DNA of 64,000 nt from Tenggerimyces flavus (GCF_016907715.1 NZ_JAFBCM010000001.1:4960001-5024000); one strand, 5' to 3'. Shown: positions 50,926 through 59,561, counted from the stretch's first letter. Translations and numbers: made by a program. The notes: a model not told the origin generated them from the sequence alone.

Positions 50926-51320
50926 TCGCGGAGTGGCGGCGCCGTGTGCGACGGGTGCGCCTCATGTTCTTGGCGAAGCTCGCTGGCTGTTGGTGCTGAC
51001 TTGGTGCGGTGTCCGGCGAGATCTCGTCGAGGAGGGCAACTGGCGTGGGCTGTTGCGGCGGTCGATTTTGGTGGCCGGTCCGGGGCGCGTCAAGGGCGCC
51101 TCTCGGCGGGGCGCTTCGCGCGCGGCGAGAGGCGTCGCTTCGCGACCGCGGAGCGGCCCTTGACTCGCCCCGGACCGGCCACCTGTTTCTAACGCGCCGC
51201 CCCACCCCCCGGGAACGGGTGCCCGGAGGAGGTTCCTTCTTGCTGGGGTTTGGTGCCGTGCTTGGGTCTCTTGTGGTGCTTCCCCGGGTCTCTTGTGGTG
51301 TCGATGAAGCCGGGGCTGGC
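50926..51320. repeat. R3 extended repeat with three-way-junction palindrome core (copy c)
   Basis: Similar throughout to 3673-4070. The core (51070-51183) has outer arms GGTGGCCGGTCCGGGG / CCCCGGACCGGCCACC and inner hairpin 1 closed by CGCCTCTCG / CGAGAGGCG around GGGCGCTTCGCGC. Copy a has CGTCGT/ACGACG and copy b CGCCAT/ATGGCG at this position. The region 50634-51325 is filled with R2, R1 and R3 and holds no gene. Confidence 0.7.
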
Positions 51321-51325
51321 CGCGT

Positions 51326-53116
51326 TCAGACTCGGCGTCCTGCTCGGGCGAGGATGTCCGCGGCCGCTGGGTTGGCCTTGATCTCATCGTCGAAGGTTTC
51401 CTTGGGCAGCACGGTGTTCCCGGCCACGGTCACCGTCTTGGGCGGGTCGTCGTAGCCGCCGGGTAGGACGTCCCAGAAGTTGCCGATGAAGGCGACGTTC
51501 TCCATCGGAGGGCCGACCTGCAGCACGATCGGGGTGTCGGCCCGGCACACGATGTTCCCGATGACGGTGATCCACGCGGCGCCGTAGTCGGTGTAGAGCC
51601 CGAAGTTGTACGACGTCAGGACATCGCGGATCACGTTGCCCCGGACGACCGCCCCGCCGGCGAAGGAGGAGCCCTGCGGTGCGGACAGGTAGATCCCGCC
51701 GCCGTCCATCAAGGCGCCCATGCTGCGTTCGACGAGGTTCCCGACCACCTGGGTGTCCCTGGCCCGCTCGCCACCGGTGATCACGATGCCGTTGTGCGGA
51801 ACGTCCTGGATCTCGTTGTGCGCCACGGTGGTCTCTTCGGATTCGACCACCAGGATGGCGGGCGAACCGCGGTACTCGGTGCCGATGTGGTGGACGAGGT
51901 TGTCCTCGACGGTCACGCGGGTGGCGCCATGGATGGCGATCCCGCTGCCCGAGATCTCGTCGAAGACGTTCCCCCGGACCTCGACCGCGGTACTGCCCTC
52001 GATCGCCAGCCCGCCGGCGCCGAGGCGGGTGAAGTGATTGCCCTCCAGCACGATCCGGCTGACTGCGTCGAAGGTGACGTTGGCCGGTAGCTGGGTCGGC
52101 GTCGCCGGAACGTGGACGTAGCCCACGTCGGCACCCATGTCGATCTTCTGGAACTCGCCCCGCTCGTGGCGGCTGTTGCCGTGGTAGTGCAGGTATCCAC
52201 CGGTGCGGGTGGGACCCGACCAGTGAGCGTCGGCGAAGGTGAGGCCGCGCAGCACGATGTCGTGCACGTTCTTCCCGCTGACGAGCGTCTCGAGAACGGG
52301 CACGATCGCGGTGGTCTTGCCGATCTCCTCGCCGGGGCGCGGACGGTAGTGCAGGACGTGTCCGCCCGGTTCGGAACAGTCGACGGCGAAGGTTCCTAGC
52401 TCGCCGAGGAAGGCCACGTTGTTCTCGAGCACCGACGGTACGGCGAGGCCGTCCCAGGTCCCGTCACCCCCTTCGCCGTACCACTTCGAGTCGTAGAGGG
52501 ACTTGGCGTTGTCGAACGCGGGCTGGGCCATGGTGATGGTGGTCGAGGAGCCTTCTCCGGAGATCGCGGCGACCGCCAGGCGAGCTTCGGACCATGGATA
52601 GACGCCGGGGTAGACGAACTCCAGTCCGGAGGGATCCGGCCACGACTGAGGCTCCACGCTGTCCGTGACGTAACCGGTAGCCGTTTTCGTCACACTTCCC
52701 GGAAGCCCGACGGTGCGGGCCGCCCGGGACGCGGGGCGATTGTCGACGGCGAGCCGGCGTGGGTCCAGCTCGCCGATCGGGGCGGTCCATACGCCGTCGG
52801 TGTCCGCGGACCAGCCGGTGATCTCGCGGCCGCCGCTGAACACGACCTTCTCCTGGTCGGCAGTTCCATAGCCGTGGGCTTGGTAGATCACTCGGAAGCC
52901 GTGGGTTCCGGAGTCGGCTTGCGTGTCGTCGAAAGCGAGCGGTTCGTCGAGGTGGTAGACACCGGCTCGGAAGGCCACGACGAGGTCGCCGGTCATCTCG
53001 GTGGTGAGCGCGCGGACAGCTCTCTGAGCCGCGTGCGGAGTGGCGAACGGCCGGTCGAGGGTGCCTGGCCAGTCGTCCTGGCCGTCGGGGGACACGTACA
53101 ACCTGTTTTCGGGCAT
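51326..53116 (-). CDS. right-handed parallel beta-helix protein (pectate-lyase-like)
   Basis: A 596-residue protein with YVSPDGQDDWPGTLDRPFAT at the N-terminus, the PL/GH28-like start of a beta-helix fold, and successive rungs (FTRLGAGGLAIEGSTAVEVR, GIAIHGATRVTVEDNLVH, NGIVITGGERARDTQVV). No signal peptide is seen, so an intracellular or atypically exported role is possible. It is divergent from a TetR gene with an operator-like repeat in between. It probably acts on a polysaccharide (inference). Confidence 0.78.
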   Translation of the reverse strand: MPENRLYVSPDGQDDWPGTLDRPFATPHAAQRAVRALTTEMTGDLVVAFRAGVYHLDEPLAFDDTQADSGTHGFRVIYQAHGYGTADQEKVVFSGGREITGWSADTDGVWTAPIGELDPRRLAVDNRPASRAARTVGLPGSVTKTATGYVTDSVEPQSWPDPSGLEFVYPGVYPWSEARLAVAAISGEGSSTTITMAQPAFDNAKSLYDSKWYGEGGDGTWDGLAVPSVLENNVAFLGELGTFAVDCSEPGGHVLHYRPRPGEEIGKTTAIVPVLETLVSGKNVHDIVLRGLTFADAHWSGPTRTGGYLHYHGNSRHERGEFQKIDMGADVGYVHVPATPTQLPANVTFDAVSRIVLEGNHFTRLGAGGLAIEGSTAVEVRGNVFDEISGSGIAIHGATRVTVEDNLVHHIGTEYRGSPAILVVESEETTVAHNEIQDVPHNGIVITGGERARDTQVVGNLVERSMGALMDGGGIYLSAPQGSSFAGGAVVRGNVIRDVLTSYNFGLYTDYGAAWITVIGNIVCRADTPIVLQVGPPMENVAFIGNFWDVLPGGYDDPPKTVTVAGNTVLPKETFDDEIKANPAAADILARAGRRV

Positions 53117-53137
53117 GGCGAAGCGCTCCTGCGGGAA

Positions 53138-53172
53138 GGTTTATCAGATATACTGAGGTTTATTAGCTAAAC
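53138..53172. promoter_or_regulatory. operator-like repeats between the beta-helix and TetR genes
   Basis: GGTTTATCAG (53138-53147) and GGTTTATTAG (53157-53166) are direct repeats 19 bp apart. The second unit overlaps the inverted repeat GTTTA-N5-TAAAC (53158-53172). The stretch is AT-rich and lies 22 bp from the beta-helix start and 9 bp from the TetR start, as for a divergent TetR operator. Confidence 0.5.
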
Positions 53173-53180
53173 ACGATCGA

Positions 53181-54074
53181 GTGACAAGCGTCAAGGGAGT
53201 AGTGGTGGCTGAAGACGACGCGCAGCCGGATCCGGATCGTGCGATCGAGCTGCTGTGGGGCGCGCACGAACCGGACCGGCCAGGGTTGAGCCTCGGCCGG
53301 GTCGTCGCGGCGGCGGTCGAGGTCGCGGACGCCGAGGGGCTCGGCGCGCTGTCCATGCGCAAGGTCGCGGAACGGTTCGGCACCACGACGATGTCGCTCT
53401 ACCGCTACGTCCCTGGCAAGGCGGAGCTGGTGGAACTCATGCGGGACGCCGTCTACGGGGAGGCGCCTCTGGAGCCCGCGGACGGGCTGGACTGGCGCGC
53501 CGGCCTCGAACGCTGGGCGCGGCGGACGTGGGAGATCCACCAGCTGCATCCCTGGCTGGTCTACAGCGCGGGAAGCCGCCGCCTGCCCGGGCCGAACATC
53601 ATGGCCGGGTACGACCACGCGCTCGACGTCGCTTCGCGCACCGGTCTGGCGCCTGCTCAGGTGGTCGCGGTCGTGAACCTCGTGGGCGGTTTCGTCGAGT
53701 CCGTCGCGCAACAAGCGGGGGAGACCGCGGAGCTCCAGCGGCGTACGGGGATCTCCCACGAGCGCTGGTGGAGCGAACGCGAGTCCCTGTTCGAGCGGTT
53801 CGACGCCTACCAGGCCTTGGGAAGGCTGTGGGAGAGCGGGGGAATGGACGAGCCGCTCGACCCGTTCGAGTTCGGCCTGCAACGCACGCTCGATGGCGTC
53901 CAGACCCTCGTCGAAAGCCAGGGGAGCGAGGTAAGGCGTGATGAAAAGGGGGGAGCGGAGTGTGTGATGTGCGGGAAGCCGTTGGACGAGGGAGGGCGGG
54001 GACGACCGCGGGACTACTGCTCGAGGGCCTGCCAGCAACGCGCCTATCGCCAGCGTCAGTCGACTCGGCCTTGA
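53181..54074 (+). CDS. TetR-family regulator with C-terminal cysteine motif
   Basis: A 297-residue regulator. The helix-turn-helix is at about residues 40-85 (SLGRVVAAAVEVADAEGLGA, then KVAERFGTTTMSLYRYV). The ligand domain follows. The C-terminus carries CVMCGKPLDEGGRGRPRDYC with SRACQQRAYRQRQ, a possible zinc site. The same YCSR(A/S)CQ-x-RAYR motif sits N-terminally in the broken TetR at 27025. GTG at 53181 is likely; GTG at 53202 is possible. It probably represses the divergent beta-helix gene. Confidence 0.8.
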   Translation: MTSVKGVVVAEDDAQPDPDRAIELLWGAHEPDRPGLSLGRVVAAAVEVADAEGLGALSMRKVAERFGTTTMSLYRYVPGKAELVELMRDAVYGEAPLEPADGLDWRAGLERWARRTWEIHQLHPWLVYSAGSRRLPGPNIMAGYDHALDVASRTGLAPAQVVAVVNLVGGFVESVAQQAGETAELQRRTGISHERWWSERESLFERFDAYQALGRLWESGGMDEPLDPFEFGLQRTLDGVQTLVESQGSEVRRDEKGGAECVMCGKPLDEGGRGRPRDYCSRACQQRAYRQRQSTRP

Positions 54075-54109
54075 CTCTTGACCTGCACGCCTTCAGGTGA
54101 AACGAGGGG

Positions 54110-54835
54110 CTAGGGGCGGGTTGCCTTGATGGCTTGGACGATGAGCTCGTTCCGCGCGTTCTGACCCAGCGGAACGGTGGTGTGCACGCCGTCGCGGATG
54201 TAGTTCGTCGGCAGCAGGCGGGTCGGCCTCGCGGCGAGGAACTCGGCCCAGCGGACGATGCGCAGGTTCGGGTGGCGCTTCTGGGCGTCGGCGAGCTGGA
54301 GGTTGATCCAGCCGCTGTTGCGCTGGTCGGCGAGTTGGACGGCCGCCGGCTTGCTGGTCCGCGCGACCTGCACGTTCACCCACAGCACGATGCGGCTCGG
54401 GCCGACGATGGTCATCGTGCGGTCGATCTGCGCCGCGAACACCGGCGGGTTGAAGATGTCGTTCGAGCCGGTCGCCATCAGGATCCGGTTCGGCATGCCG
54501 TACGTCTGTGCCCACGAGGCGAGCGCGTCGACGGCGGGCGCCGTGGGACGTCCGGACCAGTTGTGGACCGCGATGACGTCCCCGGTCTGGTCCAACAGCC
54601 GCTCGGCGAGCGCTCTGCCGTCCTGGTAGGCGATGCTGTCGCCGAACATGTACAGGCCGTCCCCGTTGAGCACCGGCCGGATCTGGGTGATGGTCGAGAT
54701 CGCTCTCGAGCTGTTCGACCAGTCGCCGATCGGTCCCGAGCCGTAGTCCTCGGCGAGCGCGGTTCCGGTCGTCATGATGGAAGCTCCCACTGTGGCTGCA
54801 CCGGTCACGAGGACCTGGCGTCGAGTCAGTCTCAT
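54110..54835 (-). CDS. secreted SGNH/GDSL-type hydrolase
   Basis: A 241-residue exported hydrolase. A twin-arginine signal (MRLTRRQVLVTGAATVGASI) ends near TALA. SGNH blocks are MFGDSIAYQDGRALAE (Ser), MATGSNDIFNPP (Asn) and the C-terminal YIRDGVHTTVPLG (Asp, His). It would act as an esterase on a cell-surface or environmental substrate. The 129-bp gap upstream (54836-54964) holds no further feature. Confidence 0.85.
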   Translation of the reverse strand: MRLTRRQVLVTGAATVGASIMTTGTALAEDYGSGPIGDWSNSSRAISTITQIRPVLNGDGLYMFGDSIAYQDGRALAERLLDQTGDVIAVHNWSGRPTAPAVDALASWAQTYGMPNRILMATGSNDIFNPPVFAAQIDRTMTIVGPSRIVLWVNVQVARTSKPAAVQLADQRNSGWINLQLADAQKRHPNLRIVRWAEFLAARPTRLLPTNYIRDGVHTTVPLGQNARNELIVQAIKATRP

Positions 54836-54964
54836 CGGTGTCCCCTCGTCGCTGAGATACTGGATCGTACCTGTATGGCCATCGGCTCGAAAGGAACGAT
54901 CGGGCCTGGCAACGCCAGCGTGGCGCCAGAGGCTGCCCCGCGCGTAGCCTCCAGCCGTTGCCCG

Positions 54965-55225
54965 TCAGTCGTAGCGCAGGAAGCGCCGCCGCAGCCGGGT
55001 GAAGTCGGCGAGCTCGGGCCGCCACGACGCGACGATCGCGTCGACCGACGTCCCCGCGTCGATGGCCTTCCGGACGCGGTCCGAGCCGGTCCGGAACCGG
55101 TCACGGACCAGGTGCTCCAACCCGGTCCGGACGCGCCCATCGGCGGACGCGTTCGCGGGTGCTGCCATCCCGAGGACGCCAGCACCCGCACCGGCAGCCA
55201 GCATGGACCTGCGTGAGATCGTCAC
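54965..55225 (-). pseudogene. probable internally deleted DUF1343/NamZ-type exo-muramidase relic
   Basis: An 86-residue frame encodes a Tat signal (MTISRRSMLAAGAGAGVLGM), a mature start VRTGLEHLVRD, and then FRTGSDRVRKAIDAGTSVDA with a final LRRRFLRYD. The first part resembles the start, and the last part the C-terminal end, of DUF1343 exo-beta-N-acetylmuramidases (about 400 residues); the middle is absent. An in-frame deletion of about 300 residues is proposed (inference). A short genuine protein cannot be excluded. Confidence 0.5.
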
Positions 55226-55264
55226 CGTGCCGGCGACCGTAACGGCTGCCGGTGAACAGACTCC

Positions 55265-56668
55265 CTAGCTGGCCTGGCTCACACTCGACATGTTGAAGTC
55301 CGGGATCCGCAGCGTCGGCGCGGCGACGCGCGGGAAGTAGTCGCCCCACTCGCGGGAGAACGCGGGCACGGTGGCGCCGGCCTCGGTGAAGCGGCTCAGC
55401 AGGTCGACCGGGCTCTCGTTGAACCGGAAGTTGTTCACCTCACCGACGACCTCGCCGCGCTCGACGAGGTAGATGCCGTCGCGGGTGAGGCCGGTCATCA
55501 GCAGCGTCTGCGGATCGACCTCGCGGATGTACCACAGGCAGGTCAGCAGCAGCCCGCGCTCGGTGCGCGCGACCTGCTCGGCGGTCGTGCCCGTCGCGCC
55601 CGGCACCTCGAGGATCAGGTTGTCGACGAACGGTGTCGTCTCCAGCCCGGTCAGGTCGGCCGAATGCCGCGTGGTCGCGAGCGCCGCCAACGAACCGTCC
55701 CGGATCCAGTCGACGCGACCGAGCGGCAGCCCGTTGTCGAACGTGCTCTGCGCACTCGTCGACCGGTGCGCGACGACGAACGGCGCGCACTCCAGGCCGG
55801 GCTGGCGGGGGTCGGAACGCATCGACAGCTGCGTCGACGACAACCGCTCGCCGACCCGCGTTCCGCCACCAGGCTTGGAGAACACCGACTGGCCCTCTTG
55901 CGCGTCGCGCGCCGAGGAACGCCAGTACGTGTAGATCAGTAGGTCCGCGACGGCCGCCGGCGGCATGATCGTCTCGTACCGGCCGGCCTCGAGGTCGATC
56001 CGGCGCGCGGACCAGCGGAGCCGCTTGCGGAGCTCGTCGTTCAGCCCGAGAACGTCGACGTCGGTGAAGTTGCGTGTCGCCTGCCCGACCCACGCCGACC
56101 GTGCCCGGTCGTTCGACTTGCCCGTCCACGTCACGTAGCCGGTCGGCTGGACGTGCCGCAGCCGCAGCCCGGTCGACGAGCCGAGGTACGTCGTCGTCAC
56201 ATCGTGCTCGACGAAGCCGTACAGGAACGTGCCCTCCGTACGTGCCATGCCGAACGTCTCGCCGAGCGCCGGCGCGAACGAGTCGAACACCCGGATCGAC
56301 GTCTCCACGGGTGGATCGGACCAGTCGACCGACGTCGGTCCCTCGACCAGCGGCCGCGCGTCGGGAGCGTCGTCGCTGTTGCGCGCGATCTCCTCCGCGG
56401 CGCGGACGAACGACTCGAGCTCGTCGAGATCCACGCTGCTGCGGCTCACCACACCGGAGGAGACGCCGGTCTGGCCGTTCACGACCGCGATGACGGTGAG
56501 CTTCCGCGACAGCGACACACCGTTCGTCGTCAGCGTGTTGTTTGCCCAACGCAGGTTGGCGTTCGACGACTCCTCGGCGATCACCACGCAGCCGTCCGCC
56601 TTCGACAGCGCGAGCGAGCGCTCGACCGTCTCCTGCAGGGTGAGGATCTCCTTCACAGCTGGACTCAC
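55265..56668 (-). CDS. tldE: TldD/PmbA-family metalloprotease homologue, TldE-like subunit
   Basis: A 467-residue protein of the TldD/TldE family, inactive-subunit type: no HExxxH motif is visible. Typical blocks are NLRWANNTLTTNGVSLSRKL, VLEVPGATGTTAEQ (as LILEVPGATGTTAEQVART) and a C-terminal GEVNNFRFNESPVDLLSRFT. GTG 56668 overlaps the TldD stop (GTGA), so subunits are made together. TldD/E proteases cleave unfolded peptides or process modified peptides. Confidence 0.85.
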   Translation of the reverse strand: MSPAVKEILTLQETVERSLALSKADGCVVIAEESSNANLRWANNTLTTNGVSLSRKLTVIAVVNGQTGVSSGVVSRSSVDLDELESFVRAAEEIARNSDDAPDARPLVEGPTSVDWSDPPVETSIRVFDSFAPALGETFGMARTEGTFLYGFVEHDVTTTYLGSSTGLRLRHVQPTGYVTWTGKSNDRARSAWVGQATRNFTDVDVLGLNDELRKRLRWSARRIDLEAGRYETIMPPAAVADLLIYTYWRSSARDAQEGQSVFSKPGGGTRVGERLSSTQLSMRSDPRQPGLECAPFVVAHRSTSAQSTFDNGLPLGRVDWIRDGSLAALATTRHSADLTGLETTPFVDNLILEVPGATGTTAEQVARTERGLLLTCLWYIREVDPQTLLMTGLTRDGIYLVERGEVVGEVNNFRFNESPVDLLSRFTEAGATVPAFSREWGDYFPRVAAPTLRIPDFNMSSVSQAS

Positions 56669-58173
56669 CGACCCGATTCCTGGCTCGTATTGAGGATGCG
56701 TACGCCACGGAACAACGCCGACGGGCATCCGTGACTGACCGGAGCGACCTGTCCGGGCTGGGCCTTGCCGCAGTTGAACGCGCCGCCGAGGACCCACGTC
56801 GACGGACCGCCGACGGCCTCCATCGAGCCCCAGAAGTCGGTCGTCGTCGCCTGGTACGCGACGTCGCGCAGCTGCCCTGCCAACTTGCCGTTGACGATGC
56901 GGAAGAACCGCTGTGCGGTGAACTGGAAGTTGTAACGCTGCATGTCGATCGACCACGACTTGTCGCCGACGACGTAGATGCCGTTCTCGACCCGGCCGAT
57001 CAGCTCCATCGTGGTGGGACCGTCAACCGCGGGTTGCAGCGACACGTTCGCCATGCGCTGCACGGGAACGTGGCTGGAGGAGTCGGCGAACGCGCAGCCG
57101 TTGGAACGCTCGTAGCCGAACAGCCGGGCGATCCGGCGGTCGAGCTGGTAGCCGGTGAGCACACCGTTCTTGACGATGTCCCACTGCTGGGTGGCGACGC
57201 CCTCGTCGTCGTACCCGACCGTCGACAGGCCGTGCTCGACGGTGCGGTCGCCGGTGATGTTGAGGTGCTCCGAGCCGTACTGCAGCGTGCCGAGCTTGTC
57301 CGGCGTCGCGAACGACGTGCCGGCGTAGTTGGCCTCGTACCCCAGTGCCCGGTCCAGCTCGGTCGCGTGGCCGATCGACTCGTGGATCGTGAGCCAGAGG
57401 TTGGACGGGTCGACGACGAGGTCGTACGTTCCGGGCTCGACGCCGGGCGCCTTCAGCTTGGCGGCGAGCAGCGCGGGGATCATCGCGAGCTCCTGGCTCC
57501 ACGCCCAGCCCGTGCCGGTGAGGTACTCGTACCCGCGGCCCGCCGGGGGAGCGAGCGTGCGCATCGAGTCCATCCGCCCGGTCTCCGGGTCCGACGCGAA
57601 CGCCTCGACCTCCGGGTTGACGCGCACCCGCTGCTGCGTGGTGACGGTGCCGTGGCTGTTGGCGAAGAACTTGTTCTCCCGCACCTGGCCGAGGCTCGCG
57701 CGCACGTGGTCGACGACGTCGGCCGCCATCAGCCGCCGGCTCCAGTCGGTGAGCTGACCCACCTTGTCGGCGTCGGGCACGGTGAACGGGTCGATGTCGT
57801 ACGCCGAGATGTACGTGACGTCCGGGTAGACGGGCTCGTCCGCCAGCTCGATGCGTTCGGCGTTCATCCCGGAGGCCACCCGGGCGACGTCGACCGCCTG
57901 GTCGGCGATCCGGATCGCCTCGTCCCTGGTGAGGACGACGCTGGAGGCGAAGCCCCAGGTGCCCTCGTGGATGACGCGTACGGCGAAGCCAGTGTCCTCG
58001 CCGTCGCGGCTGCCCTCGAAGACACCATCGCGGACGGAGATGTGCTGGTCGCGGATGCGTTCCAGCCGGAAGTCGGCGTACTCGGCACCCTGTTGGCGGG
58101 CTCGGCTCAGCGCGGCGTCCGCGAGCTCCCGGAGGGGGAGGTCGAGGAAGCTCCCATCGATCTGATGCTGCAC
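56665..58173 (-). CDS. tldD: TldD/PmbA-family metalloprotease, catalytic TldD-like subunit
   Basis: A 502-residue protein with the TldD zinc motif HESIGHATELDRALGYEANY (HExxxH) at about residue 262, and GTSFATPDKLGTLQ, YDDEGVATQQWDIV and CAFADSSSHVPVQRM. It is the catalytic partner of the downstream TldE-like gene. Such pairs process peptide substrates or mature ribosomally made peptides; no such precursor is seen nearby. Start ATG (MQHQIDG) at 58173. Confidence 0.88.
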   Translation of the reverse strand: MQHQIDGSFLDLPLRELADAALSRARQQGAEYADFRLERIRDQHISVRDGVFEGSRDGEDTGFAVRVIHEGTWGFASSVVLTRDEAIRIADQAVDVARVASGMNAERIELADEPVYPDVTYISAYDIDPFTVPDADKVGQLTDWSRRLMAADVVDHVRASLGQVRENKFFANSHGTVTTQQRVRVNPEVEAFASDPETGRMDSMRTLAPPAGRGYEYLTGTGWAWSQELAMIPALLAAKLKAPGVEPGTYDLVVDPSNLWLTIHESIGHATELDRALGYEANYAGTSFATPDKLGTLQYGSEHLNITGDRTVEHGLSTVGYDDEGVATQQWDIVKNGVLTGYQLDRRIARLFGYERSNGCAFADSSSHVPVQRMANVSLQPAVDGPTTMELIGRVENGIYVVGDKSWSIDMQRYNFQFTAQRFFRIVNGKLAGQLRDVAYQATTTDFWGSMEAVGGPSTWVLGGAFNCGKAQPGQVAPVSHGCPSALFRGVRILNTSQESGR

Positions 58174-58230
58174 CCGGCTGAGCCTACCCAGTGCCTGCAG
58201 TGCTCATGGCGACCGCACGGTCGTGCTTGG

Positions 58231-58947
58231 TCAGGTCTGGAAGGGGACCTCCGAGATGGGCGCGGTGGTGGGCTGCTGCGAGCCGCCCTCGGGTTCGACG
58301 GTGAGGCCGAAGGCGGAGGCGCCTTCGACCGATTCGTCCATGATCTGTACGACTCTGCCGGGCTTGCCGTGCTCCACCACGCCGGCCGAGACCAACCTGT
58401 TGTCGTGGACCATCCACAGCTGGTAGTCCTTGCCCTGCGGTGCCGCGGGCAGCTGGTCGAGCACGACGACCGCGGCGTCCTGGTTCGTGGAAGCCACGAG
58501 CGTGACCGTTCCGCCGCCGCGTACCGTGCCGTGGAACGTCCGCGAGTCCGGCGCCGCGAGGACCGCTGCGATCGCGTTCCGTTCCCGGTCGGCCTGCTGC
58601 GCGTTGCCCACCTGGACGGCCGTCACTCCGCCGGCACCTCCCAGCACCACCAGCGCTGCCGCGGCGACCAGCCAGGTCCGCCGCGGGGTGCCGCGGCGCT
58701 TGATCGGGACGACCGGCGGCGGCAGCTGCCGGGTCTGCCGGATCTCCGTCAGCACCTTGTTCTTCAGCGCGGGCGGCGGTGTCTCGGCGACCGCTCCGCC
58801 CAGGCGGGTCGCGGTGAGCCGGAACTCGTCGACATCCGCCTGGCAGGTCGAGCACGACGCGAGGTGCGCCTCGAACGCCGCGCGCTCGTCCGGCGGCAAC
58901 GCGTCGAGGGCGTACGGTCCCGCGAGGCTGTGCACATCGGCGTTCAT
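58231..58947 (-). CDS. rskA: zinc-binding anti-sigma factor (RskA type)
   Basis: A 238-residue membrane protein. The N-terminal anti-sigma domain has the zinc motif H-x3-C-x2-C (AHLASCSTCQAD) at about residues 28-38. One membrane helix (TWLVAAAALVVLGGAGGVTA) separates an extracytoplasmic RskA domain (RTFHGTVRGGGTVTLVAS, YQLWMVHDNR). It holds the adjacent sigma factor until regulated proteolysis. The start overlaps the sigma gene stop by 4 bp. Confidence 0.85.
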   Translation of the reverse strand: MNADVHSLAGPYALDALPPDERAAFEAHLASCSTCQADVDEFRLTATRLGGAVAETPPPALKNKVLTEIRQTRQLPPPVVPIKRRGTPRRTWLVAAAALVVLGGAGGVTAVQVGNAQQADRERNAIAAVLAAPDSRTFHGTVRGGGTVTLVASTNQDAAVVVLDQLPAAPQGKDYQLWMVHDNRLVSAGVVEHGKPGRVVQIMDESVEGASAFGLTVEPEGGSQQPTTAPISEVPFQT

Positions 58948-59561
58948 TCGGACACCTCCCCTGCGACGCCGAGGCAGTCGCGCAGTCTCACTAGTCCGTC
59001 TCTCATCCGGGTCTTCACGGTCGCGAGGTTGGCGTCCAACAGCTCGGCGACCTCGCGGTAGGTGTAGCCCCGGTAGTAGGCGAGCGTGACGGCCTCGCGC
59101 TGCAGTTCGGTCAGCGTACCGAGGCAATGTCGGACCTGCTGGTGTTCGAGGTTCGCCGTCACCTGCTCGACGACCTCGTCGTATGGCGGCGTCTCGTTCC
59201 CCGCCGCGGCCCGCCGCTCCCGGTCCGACGACGCCTGCTCCGACCGCACCCGGTCGACGGCGCGGCGATGCGCGAGCGTGAGTGCCCAGCCGTGCACCGA
59301 GCCGCGCGACGGGTCGTAGCGCGTCGCCGTACGCCACAGCTCGACGAACACCTCCTGGGTGACCTCCTCGGCCTGCGACGGGTCCCGAAGGAGCCGGCGG
59401 ATCAGGCCGAACACCTGCGGCGCGAGCTGGTCGTACAGCCGGGCGAACGCGCCCTCGTCGCCGCGAGCGACGAGGACGAGCAGGCCGTCGGGACCGTCCG
59501 GCGGCGGCTGGGCCGCTTGGCCGCCGGGCAGTCCCGTCAGCTTGACCCTGCGACCCGTCAC
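58944..59561 (-). CDS. sigK: ECF RNA polymerase sigma factor (SigK type)
   Basis: A 205-residue ECF sigma factor. Region 2 reads DPSQAEEVTQEVFVELW, with GWALTLAHRRAVDRVR; region 4 has TELQREAVTLAYYRGYTYRE and a helix-turn-helix (LDANLATVKTRMRDGL). It is flanked by its anti-sigma gene downstream and a lipoprotein gene upstream, both by 4-bp overlaps, so all three form one operon. The target promoters are unknown. Confidence 0.9.
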   Translation of the reverse strand: MTGRRVKLTGLPGGQAAQPPPDGPDGLLVLVARGDEGAFARLYDQLAPQVFGLIRRLLRDPSQAEEVTQEVFVELWRTATRYDPSRGSVHGWALTLAHRRAVDRVRSEQASSDRERRAAAGNETPPYDEVVEQVTANLEHQQVRHCLGTLTELQREAVTLAYYRGYTYREVAELLDANLATVKTRMRDGLVRLRDCLGVAGEVSE

